Positions 1-5,922 of a DNA stretch of 5,922 nucleotides are shown here, piece by piece. The notes under the pieces were generated by a model, which saw only the letters and a list, made by a program, of their open reading frames with translations, was not told where the DNA came from and searched no databases. The DNA lies in contig JAFABT010000001.1 of NCBI GenBank assembly GCA_023425905.1, forward strand, positions 1-5,922. Direction: 5' to 3'. Both the position numbers and the translations under genes were made by a program. Position 1 is the first letter of the stretch. Each line of letters begins with the position of its first letter. The stretch is from Actinomycetes bacterium (lineage in GTDB: Bacteria > Actinomycetota > Actinomycetes > Actinomycetales > Cellulomonadaceae).

Positions 1-221
1 ACCGGCCCGGGCAGGGTGAGGCCGCCGAGCCCCTCGGGGAGCGTGAAGAGACCTTCGAGCCACCGCAGGAATGAGCTGAGCAGTGACTCGCCCTGGTGGT
101 ACGCCGGGTCTGCGAGCTCGTCGAACGCCCAGCGACGGGCGGTCTCTGCGTCGGGGACCACCGGCACGTCCGTCGTCGACGGGCCGAGGGCACCGAGGCG
201 CCCGAGGGGGAGCACCGTCAT
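1..221 (-). CDS. DUF4129 domain-containing protein, N-terminal part (cut by left window edge)
   Basis: The reading frame opens with ATG at 221 on the minus strand and stays open to the window edge, giving 73 codons with the C-terminal part missing. Its ATG overlaps the TGA of the preceding gene by four bases (ATGA, 221-218), so it is probably translationally coupled to it; no good ribosome binding site is visible. The residues include PDAETARRWAFDELADPAYH followed by a Gly/Leu-rich stretch with LLSSFLRWLEGLF. This pattern of an ARRWA..ELADP..Y segment followed by a short amphipathic helix is typical of the N-terminus of actinobacterial DUF4129 proteins. In those proteins a membrane helix and a cytoplasmic DUF4129 domain normally follow; both would lie outside the window. 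The biochemical function of the family is not established. In related genomes it often sits with MoxR ATPase and DUF58 genes, which I cannot see here. The family call is from pattern recognition and is fairly confident; the role is unknown. Confidence 0.78.
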   Translation of the reverse strand, partial: MTVLPLGRLGALGPSTTDVPVVPDAETARRWAFDELADPAYHQGESLLSSFLRWLEGLFTLPEGLGGLTLPGP

Positions 222-1378
222 CGCGCGGCGCCGGCCCGCTCTGCCGCGGCGCGCGCGAGCGTGACGTCGAGGCCTTCCCGGCGCATCCGGAGATCGATGT
301 AGATGAGCGCGATCGCCGCAGCGGTGAAGCCCGCGGTCGCGGTGAGGGTGAGGGCGTCACCCACGGCGGCCAGGGCGTAGGGCCCGAAGGAGAGGTAGGA
401 CTCAGGCGGGAAGAAGATCGCGGACACCATGGCGATCGGCGTGACGATGACCGCTGCGACGACCCCGACGATGAGCTGGACGACGAGGTAGTAGCCCAGG
501 ACGCGCCAGAACGAGCGGCGCGTGAGGCCCCATGCCCGGCGGATGGCGCCGACGACCGATCCGCCCTCGAGCATGATCGTCGCGGGGGCGAGGAGGGTGC
601 GGACCCCGAACCACAGCGCGAAGACGACGTACGCGGTCCCACCGAGGAAGAACCACGTGAGCATCCAGCCCCACTGCTGCTGGAGGCCGAGCGCGATCGA
701 GGGCCCCAGCCACGCCGCCATCGCGAGGAGGTTGGCGAGGAAGACCGTCGCGGTCACGCCGAGCAGCCGCCAGATGCGGGCCATGCCGAGGGTCCACAGC
801 TCACCCGGGGAGATGACCTCGCCGAGCGTGGACCGGCTCACGCACACGACGAGGAGACCGGACAGGACGAGCGAGGCGAGGACCGTCGTCGGCACCGAGG
901 TGAGGAGGTCCGCCACCGTCGAGGCGAGCGTGATGTCGAGGCCGAGGGTGCCGTCCGGGTCGATGTCACGGAAGTATCCGCCGAGCTCGCCCGCGAGGAG
1001 CGCGGTCACATAGGACGACAGGAGCGCCTGGATGACGACGGCCACGGCGACGACGAGCGCCGTCATGCCGATCATCACCCGCGGGTTGTGCCGGACCGAT
1101 CGGAACGCACCGTCGAGCACGTCGAGCAGCCCGAGGGGGCGCAGCGGGATCGTCCCGGGACGGACGTCGGCACCCGACCACGGCTGCGGACCGTGACCCG
1201 CCTGCTGCGGGTAGCCGGCCGTCGGAGGCGTCCCCGGAGGGGTCGGGGGCACGCCCCAGGCGCTCTGGGCGGGGTACGCGGTGGGGGGCGCGCTCGACGG
1301 GGCGGACCACGAGGGCGCGCCCTGCGCGCCGGGTCCGCCGGCCGACTGCTGCCCCGTCTCCTGCTCCGGCGACGTCAT
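218..1378 (-). CDS. Polytopic membrane protein, GPDPase membrane-domain-like, with proline-rich N-terminus
   Basis: This is a 386-residue protein starting at ATG 1378. The frame stays open far upstream, but that part runs antisense through mtrA, and 1378 is the first start in the intergenic region. Residues 1-75 are rich in Pro, Gly, Gln, Ala and Ser and are probably disordered and cytoplasmic. The conserved entry segment PGTIPLRPLGLLDVLDGAFR (74-93) and the following RHNP precede about six hydrophobic segments at roughly 102-124, 160-181, 204-232, 238-264, 292-322 and 335-361. The protein ends in IYIDLRMRREGLDVTL (359-374), a closing motif common in this actinobacterial family. The family is usually named 'glycerophosphoryl diester phosphodiesterase membrane domain' protein after the membrane part of some GdpD enzymes. 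No catalytic GdpD domain is present, so enzyme activity should not be assumed. It is the first gene of a leftward operon with the DUF4129 gene (ATGA overlap) and is divergent from mtrA. Its role is probably in the envelope, but this is inferred. Confidence 0.82.
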   Translation of the reverse strand: MTSPEQETGQQSAGGPGAQGAPSWSAPSSAPPTAYPAQSAWGVPPTPPGTPPTAGYPQQAGHGPQPWSGADVRPGTIPLRPLGLLDVLDGAFRSVRHNPRVMIGMTALVVAVAVVIQALLSSYVTALLAGELGGYFRDIDPDGTLGLDITLASTVADLLTSVPTTVLASLVLSGLLVVCVSRSTLGEVISPGELWTLGMARIWRLLGVTATVFLANLLAMAAWLGPSIALGLQQQWGWMLTWFFLGGTAYVVFALWFGVRTLLAPATIMLEGGSVVGAIRRAWGLTRRSFWRVLGYYLVVQLIVGVVAAVIVTPIAMVSAIFFPPESYLSFGPYALAAVGDALTLTATAGFTAAAIALIYIDLRMRREGLDVTLARAAAERAGAAR

Positions 1379-1393
1379 GCGGACATGGTGCCA
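1379..1393 (-). promoter_or_regulatory. Putative promoter -10 region of a leaderless or short-leader transcript for the membrane-protein operon
   Basis: On the minus strand the 15 bases TGGCACCATGTCCGC end directly at the ATG of the membrane-protein gene. The hexamer CACCAT (1390-1385) has the A2 and T6 of the actinobacterial -10 pattern TANNNT but lacks T1, and lies six bases before the ATG. No Shine-Dalgarno sequence is visible. The same arrangement precedes mtrA on the other strand. No clear -35 box is seen, so the call rests mainly on spacing and on similarity to the mtrA copy. Confidence 0.4.
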
Positions 1394-1410
1394 TGACAGC
1401 GCACGCCGGA

Positions 1411-1430
1411 CGTCGCGGTCCGCAGCGACG
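1411..1430. repeat. Inverted repeat in the divergent intergenic region
   Basis: The arms CGTCGC and GCGACG flank the eight bases GGTCCGCA. The element lies 33-52 bases upstream of the leftward start codon, and so around the -35 position of the leftward promoter if that transcript is leaderless. It lies 72-91 bases upstream of mtrA. It could be an operator for a dimeric regulator or a small hairpin. In DNA this GC-rich, a six-base arm pair can also arise by chance. Confidence 0.3.
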
Positions 1431-1486
1431 CGGGTGGTGAGAACGGGATGCTGAGGCGCGCGCCGCGCCACGACGCGCGCCCGGGG

Positions 1487-1501
1487 TGGCACGATGACCC
1501 C
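1487..1501 (+). promoter_or_regulatory. Putative promoter -10 region of a leaderless or short-leader mtrA transcript
   Basis: The 15 bases TGGCACGATGACCCC end directly at the mtrA ATG. CACGAT (1490-1495) matches the A and T of the TANNNT pattern and lies six bases before the start codon, the spacing expected for a leaderless message. The only G-rich stretch, GGGGTGG at 1483-1489, is too far from the ATG to be a good ribosome binding site. No convincing -35 hexamer is seen. It matches the element before the divergent gene at 12 of 15 positions. Confidence 0.42.
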
Positions 1502-2185
1502 ATGAAGGGTCGTGTACTGGTCGTCGACGACGACGTCGCGCTTGCCGAGATGATCGGCATCGTCCTGCGCTCGGAGGGATTCGAGCCCTACTTCTGCGCG
1601 GACGGCGATTCCGCGCTCGGGACGTTCCGCGACACCAACCCGGACCTCGTGCTCCTCGATCTCATGCTGCCCGGCAAGGACGGCAACGAGGTCTGCCGCC
1701 TCATCCGCGCGGAGTCGGGAGTCCCGATCGTCATGCTCACAGCCCGGAGCGACACGGTCGACGTCGTCCTCGGCCTCGAGTCGGGCGCCGACGACTACAT
1801 CTCGAAGCCCTTCAAGCCCAAGGAGCTCATCGCACGGGTGCGGGCGAGGCTGCGCCGCACCGAGGAGCCGAGCCCCGAGCAGCTGAGCATCGGCGACCTC
1901 CAGATCGACGTCGCCGGGCACCGCGTCCTGCGCGAGGGCAGCCAGATCTCCCTCACCCCGCTCGAGTTCGACCTGCTCGTCGCGCTCGCCCGCAAGCCGT
2001 GGCAGGTGTTCACGCGGGAGATCCTGCTCGAGAAGGTGTGGGGCTATCGCCACGCGGCCGACACGCGCCTCGTCAACGTTCACGTCCAGCGTCTCCGGTC
2101 GAAGATCGAGGCCGACCCGGAGAACCCGGAGATCGTCCTCACGGTGCGCGGGGTCGGGTACAGGGCGGGCCCGGCGCCCTCGTGA
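1502..2185 (+). CDS. mtrA: Two-component response regulator MtrA (OmpR/PhoB type)
   Basis: This 227-residue DNA-binding response regulator is the cognate partner of the kinase encoded next. The receiver domain (about 4-115) shows the acidic pocket D9-D10, phospho-acceptor D53 within LVLLDLMLPG, the conserved T80 and K102 (SKPFKPKEL). A winged-helix OmpR-type DNA-binding domain follows at about 128-223, with ISLTPLEFDLLVALARKP, VWGY, the recognition-helix segment DTRLVNVHVQRLRSKIE and the closing wing VLTVRGVGYRAGP. The receiver signature TVDVVLGLESGADDYI and the whole C-terminal domain are characteristic of MtrA rather than PhoP or other OmpR paralogues. The usual length is about 225-230. ATG 1502 is chosen over an in-frame ATG at 1448 because it places the start at the family position, just before the RVLVVDDD strand. 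In mycobacteria and corynebacteria MtrA controls genes for replication, cell division, cell-wall hydrolases and osmoprotection. The stop codon is 37 bases before mtrB, so the two are probably co-transcribed. Confidence 0.97.
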   Translation: MKGRVLVVDDDVALAEMIGIVLRSEGFEPYFCADGDSALGTFRDTNPDLVLLDLMLPGKDGNEVCRLIRAESGVPIVMLTARSDTVDVVLGLESGADDYISKPFKPKELIARVRARLRRTEEPSPEQLSIGDLQIDVAGHRVLREGSQISLTPLEFDLLVALARKPWQVFTREILLEKVWGYRHAADTRLVNVHVQRLRSKIEADPENPEIVLTVRGVGYRAGPAPS

Positions 2186-2210
2186 CGAGGGTTGAGCCGA
2201 CGACGACCCA

Positions 2211-2215
2211 GGTGG
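2211..2215 (+). promoter_or_regulatory. Ribosome binding site of mtrB
   Basis: GGTGG lies seven bases before the GTG start of mtrB and is the only purine-rich site in the short mtrA-mtrB gap. An in-frame TGA at 2193-2195 rules out any start further upstream than that point. The site therefore supports GTG 2223 as the start. Confidence 0.55.
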
Positions 2216-2222
2216 TCGGACC

Positions 2223-3938
2223 GTGACACGTCCGTCGCTGAGGGCGCTCGTGCTGCGCTCGCGGACGAGGCGCCTCGTCCGCCGTGGCCTCGCGAGCTTC
2301 CGCTCCTCGCTCCAGGTCCGCGTCATCTCCTCGACGCTCGCTCTCGGTCTGCTCGCGGTGCTCGTCCTCGGCGGCTACTTGTCGGGGCAGATCCGGAACG
2401 GCCTGCTCGAGCAACGCATGGACGAGATCCTCCAGGAGTCCTCCCGGGTCGCGCGCCAGGCACAGGCGACGATGGACGCGTCGACGGCCCAGACGGGCGT
2501 CGAGGTCCAGGAGCTGTTCCGTGCGGTGCTCTCCGGGGTGCAGGCGAGCGGCCCCGGCAGCCGCGAGGTGTTCCTGCTGCAGCCCGAGGGGAGCACGCAG
2601 CCCGTGCTCGTCAACGACCTCGCCACGGACGGCAGCCTGCGTCCGCTCATCTCGACGCCGTTGCGCGCCGCGACCCTCGCGGGGGACGGGACGCAGCACT
2701 GGCAGTCGGTCGGCATCCCGAAGGGCGACGCGCGGGTGGCGGTGAGCGAGGGGGAGGCCGTGCCGGGCGTCGTCGTCGGATCGGCGGTCACCGTCCCCGT
2801 CGTCGGACGCTACGAGCTGTACCTGCTGTACTCGTTGGAACCGGAGCAGGCGACGCTCGGGTTCATCCAGCGCATGCTCGGCCTCGGCGGGATCCTCCTC
2901 GTCGCGATGCTCGGGGCCATGACGTGGCTCGTCACGCGGCAGGCCGTCCTGCCGGTGCGGCAGGCGGCCGCCGTGGCGGAGCGTCTCGCGGACGGTCATC
3001 TCGCGGAGCGCATGGAGGTCCGGGGGCAGGACGAGATGGCGACCCTTGCGCGGTCGTTCAACGAGATGGCCATGTCGCTCCAGGTGCAGATCCACCAGCT
3101 CGAGAGCCTCTCAGCCCTGCAGCGGCGCTTCGTCTCAGACGTGTCGCACGAGCTGCGCACCCCGCTTACGACGATCCGCATGGCCGGCGACCTCCTCCAC
3201 TCGGCGCGCGAGGGCTTCGACCCCGCCGCCCGGCGCAGCGCAGAGCTCCTGCTCACCCAGCTCGACCGCTTCGAGGAGCTGCTCGCGGACCTGCTCGAGA
3301 TCTCGCGCTTCGACGCGGGGGCCGCCGTCCTCGAGGCCGAAGGGCGGGACGTGCGCGACGTCGTCACCTGGGCGGTCGAGGCCGCCTCGCCGCTCGCCGC
3401 GACCAAGGGTTCCTGGCTCTCGGTCGACCTGTCCGAGGAGCCGGTGAAGGCGGACATCGACCCGCGGCGGGTCGAGCGCATCCTGCGCAACCTGCTCGTC
3501 AACGCGATCGAGCACGCGGAGGGGACGCCGGTGGAGGTGCGGGTCGTCGCAGACGCGCGGGCGGTCGCGATCGGCGTGCGCGATCACGGCATCGGCATGA
3601 CGGCCGCCGCGGCGGAGCGGGTGTTCGACCGGTTCTGGCGGGCCGACCCTGCCCGCACGCGGACCTCCGGCGGCACGGGCCTCGGACTGGCGATCGCCCT
3701 CGAGGACGCCCACCTCCACGGGGGCTGGCTGCAGGCGTGGGGGGCGCCGGGAGCGGGGGCGCACTTCGTCCTCACGCTTCCGCTGCGCGCTGGGATTCGT
3801 CTGGAGGCGAGCCCGATCGACCTCGTGCCGCCGGACGAGCCCGTGAGCGACCTCGGGGTCGAGGCGGAGACGGCGGGGCCGGCCGACCCGGCGGCACTTC
3901 CCGACCTCGCTGCGATGGAGTCACGATGGGACGCATGA
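2223..3938 (+). CDS. mtrB: Sensor histidine kinase MtrB
   Basis: This 571-residue membrane histidine kinase phosphorylates MtrA. Order of parts: a basic N-terminal cytoplasmic tail, membrane helix about 32-54, an extracytoplasmic sensor domain about 55-215, a second helix about 221-238, a HAMP domain about 238-292, then the kinase core. The H-box FVSDVSHELRTPLTTIR puts the phosphorylated residue at H309. The ATPase domain has the N-box NLLVNAIEHAE (N427), G1 box DHGIGM (454-459), F-box FDRFWRADP (468-476) and G2 box GGTGLGLAI (483-491). All key residues are present. The segment RTSGGTGLGLAIALEDAHLHGG and the length (mycobacterial MtrB is about 567) support MtrB over other kinases. About 50 residues beyond the catalytic domain form a Pro- and acid-rich tail that looks unstructured. 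The start is GTG, 37 bases after mtrA, with a GGTGG ribosome site. The end overlaps lpqB by 13 bases, so translation is probably coupled. In mycobacteria MtrB is associated with the septum and binds LpqB through its external domain. Confidence 0.96.
   Translation: MTRPSLRALVLRSRTRRLVRRGLASFRSSLQVRVISSTLALGLLAVLVLGGYLSGQIRNGLLEQRMDEILQESSRVARQAQATMDASTAQTGVEVQELFRAVLSGVQASGPGSREVFLLQPEGSTQPVLVNDLATDGSLRPLISTPLRAATLAGDGTQHWQSVGIPKGDARVAVSEGEAVPGVVVGSAVTVPVVGRYELYLLYSLEPEQATLGFIQRMLGLGGILLVAMLGAMTWLVTRQAVLPVRQAAAVAERLADGHLAERMEVRGQDEMATLARSFNEMAMSLQVQIHQLESLSALQRRFVSDVSHELRTPLTTIRMAGDLLHSAREGFDPAARRSAELLLTQLDRFEELLADLLEISRFDAGAAVLEAEGRDVRDVVTWAVEAASPLAATKGSWLSVDLSEEPVKADIDPRRVERILRNLLVNAIEHAEGTPVEVRVVADARAVAIGVRDHGIGMTAAAAERVFDRFWRADPARTRTSGGTGLGLAIALEDAHLHGGWLQAWGAPGAGAHFVLTLPLRAGIRLEASPIDLVPPDEPVSDLGVEAETAGPADPAALPDLAAMESRWDA
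3917..3920 (+). promoter_or_regulatory. Ribosome binding site deciding the lpqB start
   Basis: GGAG lies five bases before ATG 3926, inside the last codons of mtrB. A second in-frame ATG at 3935 forms an ATGA overlap with the mtrB stop but would be 14 bases from this site. The spacing therefore favours 3926. Confidence 0.6.
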
Positions 3939-5638
3939 GACGACGAGGGGCGGTGAGCGCGCTCGCCGCGCTCGCCCTCGTGCTCGCGGGGTGCGCGGCC
4001 ATGCCGACGAGCGGCCCGGTCCGGGAGGGCTCTCGTCCCCTCTCGGACCCCGCGCCGGTGTTCCCGCAGGGCTACGGCCCGGTGCCGGATGCCGAGCCGG
4101 AGGAGATCGTGCGCGGCTTCCTCGCCGCGGGTGCGGGCTCGGCGGGGCAGAGCGGCGCCTACGCGACGGCGCGGGAGTACCTCACCGCTGACGCGAACGG
4201 TGCGTGGGACCCGTCCGCCTCCGTCCTCGTCTACGCCGCGGAGGCGACCCCGGTCGTGGACGAGGAGGCCGCCGTGCCGACGCCGGGGACGGCCCTCGTC
4301 CGCTACACCTTCCCGGTCGCTGCGACGGTCGACTCCGAGGGGCGGTTCAGCGAGGCGGCGCCCGGGGAGCGGAGCGACGCCGTCTTCGAGCTCACGCAGG
4401 ACGCCGCGCGCCAATGGCGCATCCAGTCGCTCCCCGACGGGCTGCTGCTGTCTCGCCCGAACTTCGACCTGCTCTACCGGGCGACGTCGCTGTACTTCCT
4501 CTCGGCCGACCGCACGCACCTCGTTCCCGAGGTCAGATGGTTCTCGCGGGTCGGCACCGCGACGAGCGCGGTGAAGGCGCTCGTCACGTCAGGACCGTCC
4601 CCGTGGCTGCGGGACGGCGTCGTCTCTGCGGTCCCCGAGGGCACGCTGCTCGCGCAGGACCTCTTCGACACGGCGGGGTCGGGCTCGGTGCGCGTGTCCC
4701 TCGACGGTCCGGTCGACTCGTTGACCCCGACGGAGCGCGGGCTGCTCCTCGCGCAGCTCGACGCGACGCTCGCGCCGCTGCTACGGACCCGCGGGGTGAC
4801 CATCGAGGCGAACGGCGTGCCGCTCACGGGCACCCCCGCTCCTGGGCTCATCCGTGACCCGATCCCGCAGGGTGGGCTCGTCGCGCTCACGGAGTCTGGG
4901 ATCGGCACGGTCGTCGACCGGGTCGTCAGCCCGATCGAGGGTGTGCTGCCACCTGCGGGGCTCACGGCGATCGCCCAGGGGCGGGACGGTGCGCCGCTCG
5001 TCGGTCTTGTGGGCAAGAAGTCCCTCGTCGACCTGCGCAGCGACGACGGCACGGCGCTCGTCACGGGCAAGGACCTGCTGCAGCCGAGCGTCGACCGGCT
5101 GGGCTGGGTGTGGACGGGTGAGCGGACCAACGCCGGTCTGCTCCTCGTCTCCTCCGTCGGCGGGTCGCAGCTCGAGGTGCCCGTGCAGTGGCTCGAAGGG
5201 GCGCAGGTCCGCTCGATCCGGGTGGCTCGCGACGCCTCGAGGATCGCGATCGTGTCTGCGGTCGACGGCGCGGTCACGGTCGACGTCGCCGCGGTCGTCC
5301 GGGACGCCTCTGGTGCGCCGCAGCGCCTGAGCGGACCGGTCCGGGTCGGCACCGTCCTGCTCGACGCTGGGGAGGTCGCCTGGCTCGACGAGTCGACCCT
5401 CGCCGTGCTGGGCACGTCGGGCACGCTCGTGACGGCGGGGCTCCACCTCGTGCCGCTCGCGGGGCTGACGACGGCGCTCGCCCCGCTGCCCGGAGGGGCG
5501 AGCCCGGTCGCGCTCGCGGTGGGCAAGGGCGACCGTTCGCTCTTCGTCGTCGCGACGGACGGGCGCCTCTTCAGCAGGCAGACCGCGGGCTGGGTCGAGG
5601 TCGCCTCCAGGGTGCGGGACGTCGCCTTCCCGGGGTGA
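3926..5638 (+). CDS. lpqB: Lipoprotein LpqB, accessory factor of the MtrAB system
   Basis: This is a 570-residue secreted lipoprotein. The signal peptide has a basic start (MGRMRRRG), a hydrophobic core and the lipobox LAGC with the lipidated cysteine at C23, so the mature protein is anchored to the outer face of the cytoplasmic membrane. Next come the conserved MPTSGPV segment, an NTF2-like region about 55-175 (EEIVRGFLAAG, then YATAREYLT), a GerMN-type domain about 186-298 (SLYFLSADRTHLVPEVRWF) and a C-terminal LpqB beta-propeller region about 315-570. Mycobacterial LpqB is about 580 residues with the same order. In mycobacteria LpqB binds the extracellular domain of MtrB and affects MtrA phosphorylation, cell division and antibiotic tolerance; the same role is inferred here from position and sequence. 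The frame is open far upstream through mtrB, but that stretch is a GC-rich shadow. The start is set by the ribosome site, the signal peptide and the end of mtrB. The alternative start 3935 would shorten the protein by three residues. Confidence 0.95.
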   Translation: MGRMRRRGAVSALAALALVLAGCAAMPTSGPVREGSRPLSDPAPVFPQGYGPVPDAEPEEIVRGFLAAGAGSAGQSGAYATAREYLTADANGAWDPSASVLVYAAEATPVVDEEAAVPTPGTALVRYTFPVAATVDSEGRFSEAAPGERSDAVFELTQDAARQWRIQSLPDGLLLSRPNFDLLYRATSLYFLSADRTHLVPEVRWFSRVGTATSAVKALVTSGPSPWLRDGVVSAVPEGTLLAQDLFDTAGSGSVRVSLDGPVDSLTPTERGLLLAQLDATLAPLLRTRGVTIEANGVPLTGTPAPGLIRDPIPQGGLVALTESGIGTVVDRVVSPIEGVLPPAGLTAIAQGRDGAPLVGLVGKKSLVDLRSDDGTALVTGKDLLQPSVDRLGWVWTGERTNAGLLLVSSVGGSQLEVPVQWLEGAQVRSIRVARDASRIAIVSAVDGAVTVDVAAVVRDASGAPQRLSGPVRVGTVLLDAGEVAWLDESTLAVLGTSGTLVTAGLHLVPLAGLTTALAPLPGGASPVALAVGKGDRSLFVVATDGRLFSRQTAGWVEVASRVRDVAFPG

Positions 5639-5815
5639 GGTCCGGGTGGCGCGTCCACAGCCGCTGAGGTGAGCCGCGACGGCACGCAGGCGACGCGTGA
5701 CGCTGTGGAGATGGACAGCAGCCGCACGGAGACCGCACGCCGGGGGACTGGCGGGGCGCCGAGTCGCGACCGAGCTCCCGGTTCACGTCTGACGTCGTGG
5801 GAAGTCCGGGCGCGG

Positions 5816-5922
5816 GTGCTCGTCGTGGCCCTCGCCCGACTCGTCGTGCCGGTGCTGTGCCCCGGGTGCGGCCGGTGGGACGAGGTCCTCTGCGCAGGCT
5901 GCCGCGCGGCGTTGGAGTGCGG
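5816..5922 (+). CDS. ComF family protein (phosphoribosyltransferase), N-terminal zinc-ribbon part only
   Basis: The frame runs off the right edge. The 35 visible codons from GTG 5816 contain a hydrophobic LARLVVPVLC lead followed by CPGCGR and LCAGCR, with cysteines at 15, 18, 26 and 29. This double CxxC arrangement is the N-terminal zinc-binding element of ComF/GntX-type proteins. The phosphoribosyltransferase domain would follow outside the window. ComF is needed for DNA uptake in competent bacteria, but actinobacterial homologues often have no proven role. A comF-like gene downstream of lpqB is a known actinobacterial arrangement. The start is uncertain. In-frame alternatives are ATG 5711, GTG 5705 and GTG 5669, all after the lpqB stop, which lies in the same frame. 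I prefer 5816 because family members usually have only 10-20 residues before the first cysteine. Also, 33 of the 35 codons after 5816 end in G or C, against 26 of 35 between 5711 and 5815. A purine-rich GGGAAG lies 11 bases upstream. Confidence 0.8.
   Translation, partial: MLVVALARLVVPVLCPGCGRWDEVLCAGCRAALEC

Noticed and set aside
83..1396. A 437-codon plus-strand open frame antisense to the membrane-protein gene
   Set aside because: Its product is dominated by Arg, Gly, Asp, Glu and His in low-complexity runs with no domain. The opposite strand encodes a convincing six-helix membrane protein with family motifs. Long shadow frames are expected at this GC content.
1508..1540. GTC/GAC-rich self-complementary run near the mtrA start
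   Set aside because: It is explained by codons for the conserved VVDDDV strand of the receiver domain and needs no regulatory role.
1379..2326. Upstream extension of the minus-strand membrane-protein frame to 702 residues
   Set aside because: The extra 316 residues run antisense through mtrA and resemble reverse-strand translation of it, charged and low in complexity. The family entry begins after ATG 1378.
2139..3095. A 318-codon minus-strand frame antisense to mtrB, and similar frames at 3584-4519 and 4474-5727
   Set aside because: Their residues are Arg/Asp/His- or Ser/Thr/Arg-rich without recognisable motifs. They lie wholly opposite mtrB and lpqB, whose domain content is clear.
2192..3925. 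Upstream part of the 1148-codon frame that ends in lpqB, suggesting a large fusion
   Set aside because: This stretch is the +2 shadow of mtrB, with Arg/Gly/Ala-rich nonsense residues. A signal peptide with a lipobox and a ribosome binding site mark the true lpqB start at 3926.
5654..5709. Inverted repeat TCCACAGC / GCTGTGGA after lpqB as a possible terminator
   Set aside because: The eight-base arms are 40 bases apart and no T-run follows. In a 177-base gap such a pair can easily arise by chance, so I do not call a terminator.

Overview
The window is chromosomal DNA from a high-GC Gram-positive actinobacterium. It has near-saturated G/C at third codon positions and carries the actinobacterial mtrA-mtrB-lpqB cluster followed by a comF-like gene. 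The gene content and the divergent DUF4129/membrane-protein pair suggest the order Micrococcales, perhaps a Cellulomonas-like lineage. That placement is inferred from gene order and protein style, not from a search.

Layout: on the minus strand, reading leftwards from 1378, lies a 386-residue polytopic membrane protein with a proline-rich N-terminus, probably of the 'glycerophosphoryl diester phosphodiesterase membrane domain' group. Its stop codon overlaps by ATGA the start of a DUF4129-type protein that runs off the left edge. A 123-bp divergent intergenic region (1379-1501) separates this pair from the plus-strand genes. These are mtrA (OmpR-type response regulator), mtrB (sensor histidine kinase, GTG start), lpqB (lipoprotein, start overlapping the end of mtrB) and, after a gap, the first codons of a ComF-family phosphoribosyltransferase cut by the right edge.

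How they work together: MtrB senses an envelope or cell-division cue, phosphorylates MtrA, and MtrA controls cell-wall, division and osmotic genes. LpqB is the extracytoplasmic lipoprotein known in mycobacteria to bind the MtrB sensor domain and tune MtrA phosphorylation. The divergent membrane-protein operon may belong to the same envelope physiology, but nothing in the sequence proves this.

The coding content is a conserved core region. I found no mobile element, CRISPR array, tRNA, rRNA or defence-like system, and no undescribed system. The most interesting signal is in the divergent intergenic region. Both starts are preceded by nearly the same 15-base sequence ending directly at the ATG (12 of 15 identical), which looks like a pair of mirrored promoters for leaderless or near-leaderless transcripts.
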